DNA from: Botrytis cinerea B05.10
Taxonomy: Eukaryota; Ascomycota; Leotiomycetes; Helotiales; Sclerotiniaceae
Direction of reading: 5' to 3'
Length of the DNA stretch: 64,000 nucleotides
Assembly (NCBI RefSeq): GCF_000143535.2
Contig: NC_037318.1
Span: forward strand, 1,302,001-1,366,000
In this document: piece by piece, positions 22,337-33,036 of the stretch
Position numbering within the stretch: the first letter of the stretch is position 1
How the letters are laid out: every line of letters starts with the position of its first letter
Translations under genes and position numbers: made by a program
Notes under the pieces: model-generated
The model's database searches: none
Seen by the model: only the letters and a program-made list of their open reading frames with translations
Told to the model about the DNA's origin: nothing

Positions 22337-24540
22337 CTTCAGTGTGGAAAGAATTGATAGAATGCCGATGAATATTCGTTCTACATAATAGATGTACTGT
22401 TAATATATGTAAATCATCTTCTTCAAGATATGCGGAACTACAACCTCGAAAGTCCGGGCTGCTAGTATTTCGATATGATCCTTGCCATTGACACCATCGA
22501 TTGCCTAGCATTCATGACCCTACGTTGTTCGGCATTTCTACCATGTACAGTACTAAACGTTTTCCCGAAAGCTTTTCTATAGTCGTAAAGATTTAGATAC
22601 GGTCAAAACTTCAATGTACCCCTCATGACGTGCTCCATGCATGGGCTGCGTGATGATAGATAAGATATTCGATGCACTTCATTGGTGAGGTTTTGATGTC
22701 AGCATATAAATTCACAACAGGTCATGAAGTACTTGGTATCTGATCTTTCGCGAGTTATAGTGACTGGTAAGGCGAAAAATGATGAAATTTACTTATCTTG
22801 TCGAAATGTTGGTACTTCCGACTTCCTAGTCGAATCAAGCATCATTTGCTAGAATTGGAATAATTTCGCAAAATGGCAATGGGAAAGGAATCTATACGTC
22901 AATAGGGGATCTTCTATCTGGGAACCTTCAGCTTAAGTATAATAATTTTAATGTTGCATATTGTAAATGAGGCATGCTGGTAATATCGATTGAGTTTCTT
23001 CCCACATTGCGTTCTCTAGTATTAAATAAGTCAAGTCTCATCAAATGTTCTGGTCATGATGAAAGTAAGTCTTCATCCTTTTTCCAGTTATAGAAAACTG
23101 GTTGTAGTAATGCAAGGACATAACATCCTGTGATGGATTTTGAACCCCATTTTCGCACCACAATTGCTCTGTACTCCTGCATCGACACCAAGGCTTTTCT
23201 GAGCTTAGGTTCTAAGGCATCTTGATAAAAATCCAAGTGAAAATTGACATTTTCAAACACCCGTAGTCCACTAAGATTTAGACGGTATCAAGTCATCGCA
23301 TCTCTAGGTCAGCACATCATATCACGGAAAGTATAATACATGTTTGAGACGTTGTCGTTGTGTTTGTGTTGTACCGGTAGTCTTCTAGGATATATTGTGT
23401 GCCTTCAATTTGTATACTGATTGGGTTTATTTCCTTCCTGGTGAGGGTGTGTGCATGTCGAGTGGGGTTTTGATTTGACTTGGGGGGAATTTCGGGGAAA
23501 GGGCGGGGGAAAGAGAAGGGGCTGGAGGGTTGGTTATAGGGATTTTTTGGTGTTTTGATGGGGGAGAAGTGGTGGTGGTGGTAGTGGTGTTGGTGGGCTA
23601 GCTGGTATCGGGGTTGGATGGTATCGGGGTTGGACTTGGGGTTGTGAATTGGAGAGATGAATGTTTTGTTGTCCGTTGCGCTTTACTTTTTGAGGGATTA
23701 TGTTAGGTGTTTTGGGTTTGTTTATTTCTGGAAAGACAGGTAGAATGTAAGCAGTTCTCGGCTTATCTCAGCCATTCTCCTATCCGTCGCTTCTGGCCCT
23801 AGATGGAGTTCCATTCAAATCTTTCCCTCGATTTTTTGATAACCGTGTATCTTGTCTCAAGACATCGATAACGCAAGTATAGGTAGAATCTGAACTATTG
23901 TCTTAGGCTGGCACCGTTACCTCAATATAGGGTGGCTTGTTGCGGCAGAGAGGCTTGTGTTCATTTGAAATAGCATATATGTGGCTTGATGCGGGGATCT
24001 CTAGTTAGAAACTCTGACAGAATGTTTTCTGCCAGTTTGGTGTGGAGGTTGGTGATTCTGTTGATGGGTGGCTCGGAATAGTATGCACATGGATGATTCT
24101 TGCTGCGATGCGATTCAGAACTAGATTTGATATCTTGAGCCTCTTTTTGCCTTGCCGCTTGTTTGAGGTTTGTTATACGATTTATGAAGATTCTATAGTG
24201 TTGATCACTTGTTCCCATTCGAATAATCCTGCACTTGCTTTGGCAGCGAGGATCTGAAAATACTTCGTTCTCCTTGAGTTGGAAATCGACTCCAGGAACC
24301 CTACAGTGCCCTGTACATAATCGTTCCAGTCTGGATTCCATACGGTTCAGATGGTACACCTGTCAGAACTGGTGAGTTAGAATTACAAAGGCAAATTCAG
24401 AGTAACCTCAGTAAAAACTTACTTCTCATTAATATTCCATAGTTCTTAACAACGTCGATTTCTTGTCTACAAATTCTTCCATCTTAATCTTAATCATCTG
24501 GAAATATCTTATTGATCTATACCAAAGAAACTCTTGATCA
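22337..24540. other. Long intergenic region with G-rich segment
   Basis: About 2.2 kb upstream of the MFS gene. At 23430-23660 the plus strand is strongly G-rich, with many GGGG runs, a GGT triplet run and a 16-bp unit (GGTATCGGGGTTGGAT) that occurs twice in tandem. The longest frame, 23961-24359 on the minus strand, contains the words INRITNL twice but has no recognisable domain. I do not call a gene. Confidence 0.45.
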
Positions 24541-25022
24541 ATGTCTACTTCAGCTGGTGTAGTAAGAGCGGTTGGCCATGGGCTAACACAAGAGCAGAAG
24601 AGAGCTCAGATCCGCCTACAGAAAAGGGGTCGGTCGATCAAATTGTCTCCTGCATGTTGTGGTGTTCACTGGACTGAACCCATTGAGAGACACACCACAA
24701 CTGAAGGAGTTCTGATCATTATTCAGTTCAAGCTTCTTCAAGGCTTTTCACTACGCGAATTATCTTCACCGACAGGGAAGCCGTGGATTGCTACGCTTGA
24801 ATATATTTCGACTATTCAAGGTTACACCATAAGATATTGGGGAATAGAATTAACACAAGATCAAGAGTTCACCTGCTTACTCGTCCAATCTGAAAATTCG
24901 AAGCAATGAAGTATATTTCAGAAAAGCCTTGGAATCTACATGATGCAGAAAGTTATTTCTGGCCCACCAATCAACAGGTGTTTACTCTACAGTCTACCTG
25001 TTCATCTAGAGCCACCGAATAA
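24541..25022 (+). pseudogene. Frameshifted small protein, possible dimeric alpha/beta-barrel type
   Basis: The frame opens at 24541 (MSTSAGVVRAVGHG) and reads sensibly through GYTIRYWGIELTQDQEF and CLLVQ, then meets TGA at 24907. The plausible continuation, AMKYISEKPWNLHDAESYFW to a TAA at 25020-25022, lies in the -1 frame with no splice-site pair able to connect the two, so a one-base deletion near 24890-24905 is the simplest reading. The pattern of a short strand, a YWG segment and a hydrophobic strand resembles fungal ABM/Dabb-like ferredoxin-fold proteins; this assignment is tentative. The 3' end overlaps the end of the minus-strand gene at 25002 tail to tail. Confidence 0.4.
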
Positions 25023-25980
25023 ACTTGAGGTTTCGATGTTCAAGTTTGACAGCGAAACTTTTAATTCAGCTGGGAAGAGAATCCTTGAGGGCTGGATCGC
25101 GTGGAAAAACAGATGGAGAGTCTCGCGAGTTTCATCAATTCGAATCCATTCTAGTTGGTTGCCGGAGTTGTCATAATACCAATCAGCTTTAACCTGTTAG
25201 CACACGTATTGATTTATGACATACTAATACCATTGAGAAGTATGAGAGAACTCGTGCTTCCTTCAGAAATGACCTTCTATGACTAGTGATGCGGAATTAT
25301 GACTTACTCCCATCCTCACCAGTTACACTCTCGTAGTTCTCATTGTTGTTATCAGTTCTTCTTGCCCAGTTGCTATTGCAAATGATATCTAGATTCTGAG
25401 TGGCTATACTTGAAAATTGATTGTCCATGAGTACAAGAGTCTCTGCAACAAAAATCAACGGGATGATGATTTAATGATATACATTACGGACTGAGTTGCA
25501 CTTACTCAAATATCTATCTAAGATTATGATAGCGTTCTTTGCAACCCGCCCCCCCTTTTTTTTCTCTCTGAAAGAACAACGGATTGTAAAGAACTCCAAA
25601 TGTGTCAAGTGTAGACCAGTCTCTTGGATTAAGATCTTCCTTGAGATTAAAGTCTATTCCACTTTTGAGCTCGTCAAAAAGCTCTGTGAGTCTTTACTCT
25701 GCTATCATGAGCTAGTAGCATACTTGTTAGAAGATCTCTTGCCTTCCATAGAAGCCGAGATACTTACAACTTGAGGAATCTCTGCAACTGCAACACTTAT
25801 TGCCGTTTCTTTAGCAACACCACAGTCCCAGATTCTGAATCGTTGATAGAGACGCGGTTCGAGAAAATTGCCACCGGTGGCCACTGAAGGCGATTCAAGA
25901 TAGAAGGGAGATACTTGAACTATCAAAAGTATCATTAAAAAATATTTGGCGAGCAAACTTGTAAGGAATGAGGTAATCAT
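25002..25980 (-). pseudogene. Secreted protein gene of unknown family with homopolymer frameshift
   Basis: Four exons are suggested: 25980-25768, 25681-25506, 25442-25327 and 25193-25002. Donors are GTAAGT, GTAAGT and GTAACT, and acceptors CAGAG, GCAG and ACAG. Exon 1 encodes a hydrophobic leader (LAKYFLMILLIVQVSP). Later exons read LFDELKSGIDFNLKEDLNPRD, TLVLMDNQFSSIATQNLDII and DWYYDNSGNQLEWIRIDET, ending SSLFGGSR. No known domain. Within exon 2 the frame must slip by one base at an A8-G7 tract (25549-25563 on the plus strand) to reach exon 3; without slippage a stop follows. This may be a real frameshift, slippage-tolerant decoding or an assembly error. The plus-strand frame across exon 4 (24940-25176) is rejected as a shadow. 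Confidence 0.45.
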
Positions 25981-26364
25981 GTCGAATAGGGTGACGCCGT
26001 ACTGAGCTTCTCTGGACTACTTTGAGGAAAGTTAAAGATTAATTTATAGACACGACTAAGAGAGTAATTGAAAATAGCAGCCCGATCAACCTTAATTCTT
26101 TTTTGCTTCAAACAAATATGCAAAGCAATACTAATAACTAGGTTAATACGAAAAGTAAAGCAAGTATTATGGTTATAGATAGTTAATAAAAATTACCCCC
26201 TTCCTCTTCACAAAAAAGGAACTCTTACTTGATACTTTTTCCTCTCCAAGGAATATTTTGGAGGCTACTTTTCACGCTTTCTCCGTCTATCTGCCTACAA
26301 AATGTGGATCACATTGTTATCGCCCTTGATTGTCACAGTTATTCTGACCAAGTAGGGTATTGCG

Positions 26365-27372
26365 ATGTCCAGAAAAATTGACGAATGGCTCGTTGCACAT
26401 CCTGTATCGACTAGGATCCCGTTCACTGTCATCGAACCGGCGAGTTTTCCCAAAAAAAACAAGAACTACCATTCGATACCCAACTCAGCATTGAGACGTT
26501 GCCTACAAAACTGCAGCGATGCCGGCAGTAACCCGGCCAATTCGACAGCGTATCATGGTACTCGCCGTCTTTCAGTGTGCAATGAGACGATGCTTCTTGA
26601 TTTCACCATATACGTTTTTCTAGATGACCCAAATACACAAGTCACCGTTTATGCTTGCAGCGCGAATTCCGCATAGAACGCAAGCAACTCACTACCGAGA
26701 CGCGATGAATCTTGTCTAATTAGAAATGACTACAGATTTGCCGAACTAGCTTTGGAGCGGGGGTGTTTGGGATTGCATGGAAATGATAACACTCCCGATG
26801 CTATATCTACTCTAGAGCAATTGCATAGTTAACTTATTTCAAAACAAGGCAATTTTGGTGAAGTATCTGCGTTTGCGTACTCGGGAAGTGTTGCAATACA
26901 AGCTCCATTGTGGAATATTTCATTATGGAAGTCTTACTATTGCTTCTTCTATCATCGAATACGGATTGGGGTATCACGGCTCCTTGCAATCAACCACTAC
27001 AACAACGGTAACAGCGTCGCCCACAGCGAGCATATCTACCTTTATCTCCGTTGTAGTGGTGACACCAACACCAACACCAGTGGCTCCTCGAACAGTCTGT
27101 TTCCTGCACGACGACATTCTTTGGTTTGAAATCCAAATGATCACTAACAGCCTCGAAAAAGATTGGGCGCAGCCCTGAAAAAGCAAGAAAGTGGATGCTG
27201 TGCCCTGCTCGGTTGGAAAGCATCTGATGTTAATATCCCCGAGTCACATGGAGATTGGATGGGGACAAAGGAGTATAGATTTACGTTGCCAACGATAATT
27301 AAGGCTGGGTGCGTGGAAAGAGCTATTTCTAGTGCTGGGGGGCCCAGTGGATTATCTTGTCATAAAGTCTAG
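26365..27372 (+). pseudogene. Relic resembling C-terminal region of a fungal GH18 (killer-toxin-like) chitinase
   Basis: In one frame from 26365 the reading includes SVCNETMLLDFTIYVFLDDP and VTVYACSANSA, stops at TAG (26674-26676), resumes with NDYRFAELALERGCLGLHG, stops again at TAA (26830-26832), and continues SKQGNFGEVSAFAYSGSVAI. After a frame change a Ser/Thr/Pro-rich linker (about 26990-27100) and a Cys-containing segment (ESGCCALLGWKASD...GDWMGTKEYRFTLP, 27180-27300) follow. The CNETMLLDF...DP pattern and the later SVAV-like strand remind me of the region after the catalytic domain of large fungal class V chitinases. That identification is from memory and is moderate at best. Stops and frame changes show the copy is not functional. 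Confidence 0.4.
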
Positions 27373-28101
27373 TGATACCTAGTTCTTAAGGAGGCGGTAT
27401 TCATATTGTAGTGAGGAAACGGGCAGAATGTATTCTATGTAGAGTCCGGCTAAGCCATGGTAATCTTCAACAAGGGCAGTGACTTCACAGGCTTATTTTC
27501 ACTCGAAAATAGAGACATACTTGTCGTGGTGTATCTGCATGTGAATTTGTGTATAATAATTATGCAAAGACCTTCTCGTTGCATAAATTTATAAATTGAT
27601 TGTTGTGCGGCATGACCACATCACATCGTCGACTCCATAGCCAGCTTCAATAGGAGGCACCTTTTCTTCAAGGTCCTGCAATGTATACCGAAGCCACTGG
27701 GTAATTCGGTTCACGCCGCGATATTCTCAAAACAAATAGGTCGCCATGATCATTGCGATAATGGTAGATCTGATGTCTGAGTTCTGAGGTCTCGACGACC
27801 CCTCCTTCCCCTCCGCCTTCTATCATTCAAAATTAGACAATGCTCCTTCTAGTTGCTACAACATGGCGAGACAATCATGAGATCGAGATCAAAGACTCAA
27901 CACATTGAACTCAACACATTGAAATCCGTTGACATTGGGAAATGATTGTGGTGGTCGAAAGAAAATACCCCCACCAAGCAAGTACAACGCGACACAATAC
28001 GCCACAAGGATACTAGAGCTGAACGTTACAACAATTTCCCAAGAGAAGATTTCCAACTTCCTCTCACATCTCGATAACATACCAGCGAGACGAAACCAAA
28101 G
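27373..28101. other. Intergenic region
   Basis: About 730 bp between the chitinase-like relic and the Mpv17 gene. It should contain the Mpv17 promoter. No open frame of note was seen on either strand beyond short shadows. Confidence 0.4.
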
Positions 28102-28797
28102 ATGCCTTCTGCCGTCGTAAGTACCACGGTTCAATCCTGTGTCTTATCGGGGATCAGCAATATTATCGCACAATTTATCTCTGCAAATCAAAGCAATGTA
28201 TGACCCCTCCACATTTTTATATCACATCTTAGACCACAGCTAAACAGCTATACAGACTGAATTCACAATAAACTGGACACCGGTAATTCACTTCGTCTTA
28301 TACGGCGCGCTGAGCGCTCCGCCAAACTTCTACTTGTGAGTTCCATCTATCGCGAGCGATTCATTTTTGTCCAGAAATGCACTACGATTACTGACAACAC
28401 GCCTAACAGACAATCCCTCCTCGAATCGCTTCTGCCCTCCAAGAAACAAGCTTCTCCACGAAATGTCTCTGAGAAGAAAGCTGCACAGCCCCAACCAACG
28501 CTCTCCGTCACTAATACCATTCTGAAAGTGGTTATCGATCAAACCCTCCTCGCAGTCTTGAACGTGATGCTGTTCCTGATCACCTTCTCGTTATTCCGCG
28601 GGGCCACCCTGCAACAAGCTGTACAGTCTGCAGAATCCGAATACTGGGATATGATGAAAGCAGGATGGAAGCTGTGGCCATTTGTCAGTCTGAGCAATTT
28701 TGCCGTTATCAAGAGTGTCCAGGGACGGGCTTTGCTGGGGAGTTTGGCGGGGATTGGGTGGAATGTTTACTTGGGATTGGTGCAGGGTGAGAAGTGA
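28102..28797 (+). CDS. Mpv17/PMP22 family membrane protein
   Basis: Three exons, 28102-28197, 28256-28335 and 28410-28797, phases 0 and 2, give about 187 residues, the normal length. The family signature is at the C-terminus: WKLWPFVSLSNFAVI, then a basic step and WNVYLGLVQGE. The first exon gives MPSAVVSTTVQSCVLSGISN, matching the amphipathic first membrane helix, and exon 2 gives HFVLYGALSAPPNFYL, the second. Members reside in peroxisomal or inner mitochondrial membranes, and one filamentous-fungal paralogue (WSC) sorts Woronin bodies. Which paralogue this is cannot be determined here. The third intron boundary has a CCTAAC branch just before the AG. Confidence 0.9.
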
Positions 28798-29881
28798 AGG
28801 GTGGGACATTCAGGTGATGGGGTTTGTGGGTATGAAGCCAATGGGGCTTCGGAGATGTACGATCACTAAGTAAGGGTATGGTGGAAAGCATTTCTTTTTA
28901 ATGAGATCTGGATTGACAGCCGAATGAAGATACCAAGTACAACAGAGAAGGTGCTTTTGGGTCAAGCACAGAACCCATGACATCTTGAGATGACATGCAT
29001 GCTTCTTTGTTATCTCACATGGTACGTTGGAGCTTCTATAGACCAACACCCAAGAACGAAACTGCTTCAAGTATAGACAGAGCGGAGAATATACAAATCC
29101 AAATCAGATATAGCATTATGATGATGTACAAAAGATGCAAGTATGCATTCACGCTACACACATGTATCCAGCCGTATCAAAGTTCTTGCGCAATCAGCAT
29201 GCCTTTCATATCAATATTGTCTAATGTCATGAAATCATGAACCCCCTACCTGTTCGAGTAGGCTATGCCCTCGGGTTTGAGAGCGAGAATACACACATGT
29301 TTTAACTTAAACCTATGAAATGGAAGAAGGAATTATTGGAGGTCAATCAGCATGAGGATATTGAGATGCATCCCGATACCATTGTTCGAAAATTCGACGA
29401 ACACTTTCACATCAATCGAGTATTGGTCCTGCTGATTTGCCTTGGTTTATTCCTAGGCGAAAATAGAACTCTCAGATGTGGCCTGATGGAGAATAGGGTA
29501 GTCCATTCTTTACTCCCGATTACTTTCGACATTCCTTTGAGCGGGGTTCTCTTCTTAAGTCACTGTGCACTTTCTCGAACGCATATAAGAGTCGAGACCA
29601 AAAAAAAAGCTTTGAAAACCAGCTCACTTGTCTCTTGCTTGGCTTTGAATGTCAAAGTATTTGTAGCTCAAGTTGTTTGGCAATCTCCAAAATTCGCAGA
29701 CGAAACCTTTTAAAAGTAGATTGTCATTTCCGGTTTTTCATAGTCATTAATAAGATACTGCTGCAACTATTCCCATTGTATCGCCTCTAGTATTGTAGCC
29801 AGATCCACTTATCCATAGAATTTTCAACGTGTCCTCATATTCCGATAACCGTAGCCTCTGCAATTAAATAACTTTCACATT
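28798..29881. other. Intergenic region between convergent genes
   Basis: About 1.1 kb. The frame at 29315-29713 (+, 132 codons) has one hydrophobic stretch but no family resemblance and atypical start context, so it is not called. The region carries 3' ends of the Mpv17 gene and of the VWA/E2 pseudogene. Confidence 0.4.
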
Positions 29882-32800
29882 TCAAACTGCAGAATCCATT
29901 TCTCTCTTCCATTGAAGTCTAGTACGTGTAGCAAATCTGGTGACCTGCCATAGATTAGCACATCATGGTTTCTATATCAAGTATCTCAACGCTTACGCAT
30001 GTCTTAATTTCCGTATCAGCTGTCACCTTGTCAGTCCAGAATTTCAGTATTAGTAACTCATCAATAGCAGCATCACAACTAGCTTTTGGGTCTTCGAATA
30101 GGGTGAATACAGTCTTCAGGATATCATGAATATGAAAGCTTGATTCTCATCCATCATCGAAAATTTCGTGACATATTTTACCATACTGTTTTATCGTTAG
30201 TTGTAAAACAATAAATATTAATGTGTGAAATTGGGAGATTATCTTGGACACGTTTGAATGAAGTACTGGTGTAATGAAGCGGACAGCCGGTGTCTTTTGA
30301 GGATATGTGTCCGTCATGTGAACAAACAAGGCAAACGTGCCTTCAGAATAGGCCGTGGATGTTGGTCCTGACACTACAATCTTCCAAAAGGCCATATCCA
30401 CTTCACTGACATAAATGTCCATCGATGCATTAGGATTTGCGACCATGAGTCTCATCTCGTCAAGAAACAATCGTCCTGTTGGTCTATTGGCAGGTTCGGC
30501 AGAAGCCGACATGCGGGAAATTTCAAGAAGCGAAGACGAATTTCCAGCCAATTAGAGATTTGCTGCGTCAAGCGAGACAAAACTACCATCTTGCAATTGA
30601 TGAGGACGACAAGGCGAAAAGTCGTGAATTGTCGTCATATCAGCCTGTTTTGGCAGCGGTGATTCATAGTCATCGAGTGGGATTTTGACAATATCTGGTC
30701 TAGCAAGTATATCAAGAAATGGCTCGAGGAGGAATGTCTGGAACAAAAGCATTTGTGATGTTGGTTTGAAGACATAGCCACCTGTGTATTTTAATATCTT
30801 GAAAAGGTCCCCATAAGAGGAGCCACCTATGACGATGGAATCAAGGACAATGTCATCATAGTATAACATCTTACAAGTGTCTTCTGCAGTAAACACGGAA
30901 CTATTGTCCTCGCCATCAGTTAATGCGATAATGCGAAGCTTCATCTTAGATTCAGGATGCCGTTTTTGGTGAGATATGAGCATAGAATAAGCGACACATA
31001 AAGGATCGAATAGCGATGTCCTATGGTCAGTTGCCTGACTGTTCTCTAATTTGTTCCTGAATTCTTTGCCGATGGGAGAGATATGAGCTTCCTGCTCTGC
31101 CTTTGAACCTAATGTAACTAGACCTACATGGACGTTCAAATGATAAGCAGACAATCGTGAGACCACATTTCGAAACACTTGCTTGGCTTCGTCAAATCTG
31201 TTGAGCGTACTGACCTGACCATTTCCAATCCAATTATTTCCAAGTAAAGCTCGCATACTAATGCTCTTATCCAAACAAATAACAATCGCTTCATCGGGTC
31301 CATTGTTCGGATTCATGGCCAATGAGTTCGATTTAGTTCGCTCCCAATCGTCAATCTCCTACGTAACTTCAATTTTTCTTTGCGAAACCACTGGTTGGAG
31401 AGCTTGGAGAAGACTCTGTCCAGATCTTGATTGTAGAGCCTCGAAGCCTGTAATCACATTTTTGAGTTTCGATTGCGAGGTTTCGTCACTATTTTGAGTG
31501 TAGTGCGATACACATCCTGCTTTAGACAATGAGATACCGGAATTCTCTCTTCCGTCTGACTGGAGGGGCGATAGCATCCGAAAGTGTTGAGAAGTGTTGC
31601 AAGCATTGATAAGGTTTCGGAAGTCATCCGTCGCAGGAATTGACACGCGTTTCCCTTTGACAAGTTTGAACTAAAAACAATCTGAATCAGCAATTGCTCT
31701 CTCAATTCGATGGGAAAAGACAATAGTGATAAATCTAAACAGTTTGGAATGTTGAATGATTTCAAAGGTTGATATAATTAGAGGGATTCAGAATTGTCAG
31801 AACTCCAATTTTATTTGAATGTTTCCGTTCACCCCACAGGTATAAGTAACTGGACCCGTTACCATTTGAAATGATCTGAAACATCGGAATCCTTAATTGA
31901 AGGGGTACAACTCATATCTTCTTCAAGTATATCGCTAAACATCCAAGCAAAGATTTGCCTGGAGCCCTTAAGGACCGACTCAATCTTATGACCGACGAAT
32001 GCACTAGAAACCATCCTAAGCGCAATTTCACGGAAACAGTTCGCTAATATGGTTGTTCTTTCTTCGTGAACTGCCGACGTCTTCAGGGTACTCTCAAGGC
32101 AATTCCTGGCCTCGCCAATATTTGTGACCAGCATTATGCGCTCTAGCAGATGGGGAATCAAATATGGGCGGATAGTTGCTACTGATATCAGTACCTTGAG
32201 GCATGTTTCAAATGTTGCCATGCTCTGAAGTGAGCATCGGAATCCATAGCTAGAATTCGGATTTAGATGGCCTATAACGTGTTAAATTGATCATTTTGAT
32301 AAGATGGGTCTTTGAAATAGGAAAGATAGCTTCTTTTTACTGCATGATGGATCGGATAGCTTGTCTTTGTTGATCAAGACTAGGAAAATATTCAACGGAT
32401 TCTCAAGACTACCAGTTAAACCAAGCATTTCAAGTGTATCGGTCCCCAACGCCCATATTGAAGTATCGCTACTCGCCCTATTGAACCATAAACCGATACT
32501 AAAGCCTGGTACTGGAGTCACCTCATTTCCTGCAGCTCCGAAGATGCTGTTCTTTGCAGCAGCTATGATCTCATTCACTTTTATACAGCGACTCAGTGGC
32601 TCTCTATCTGTCTCAATATCGGACATTGAGAGATGATCAAGCGCTCTTCCTGGCGTGATCCATCGTACGTAGACAAAATCGGCGCCACGATTAGAAATTC
32701 TGGGAGCTGCTGTGACCCAAATCAATTTGGGTTTTGCATCTCTAAATATATCTTCAATGGTGTCTTCTGAGAACGTGATGGGACCATCTTCACCTTCAAG

Positions 32801-33036
32801 ACGGAGTACCATTCCATCTTCAGGGAGCTTGACTGCGACTCTTTCGGCGCGATTAAGAATAAAGCTCTGTAAATTATTGATAGTGGTAGCTGAGGTGACG
32901 GGTATGATGAATTTGGTTGAAGATTGACAACAACCCGTGTTCTTTGAGGGCCTACAATGCGAAGGCGGCTGCTGCGAGCTTCACCTTCAAGGGCCAGAGT
33001 ATCGCTACTGTCGTTGGAGAATCGACGTTTCGGCAT
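29882..33036 (-). pseudogene. VWA domain plus ubiquitin-conjugating (E2-like) domain protein, inactivated
   Basis: Order on the coding strand: N-terminal unknown domain (MPKRRFSND..., then EDGPITFSEDTIEDIFRDAK), a helical middle, a von Willebrand A domain with MIDAS motif DKSIS (AIVICLDKSISM, about 31280), and an E2-like fold (PQKTPAVRFITPVLHSN, an intron, YGKICHEIFDD). The last exon is 29944-29882 (VTRFATRTRLQWKREMDS). The frame from 31646 to the end is continuous apart from three stops: TAG after KIEVT (31359-31361), TAA after LDAANL (30552-30554) and TGA after EIFDDG (30147-30149). Coding sense continues after each, for example HDILKTVFTLFEDP after the TGA. A frame change near 32930 and unclear joins at 31650-31860 and 32220-32290 add damage. 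The intact protein would probably act in ubiquitin signalling; this copy should not. Confidence 0.65.

Noticed and set aside
23961..24359. 132-codon minus-strand frame containing INRITNL twice
   Set aside because: No recognisable domain, no signal peptide, and a short internal duplication; insufficient to call a gene.
24940..25176. Plus-strand frame that continues the barrel-like protein after its TGA
   Set aside because: The minus strand here gives a better exon (DWYYDNSGNQLEW) with splice signals, so the plus reading is a shadow.
26974..27223. Val-rich minus-strand frames
   Set aside because: Antisense of the Ser/Thr/Pro linker of the chitinase-like relic.
29315..29713. 132-codon plus-strand frame with a hydrophobic stretch
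   Set aside because: No family resemblance, no start context or intron support.
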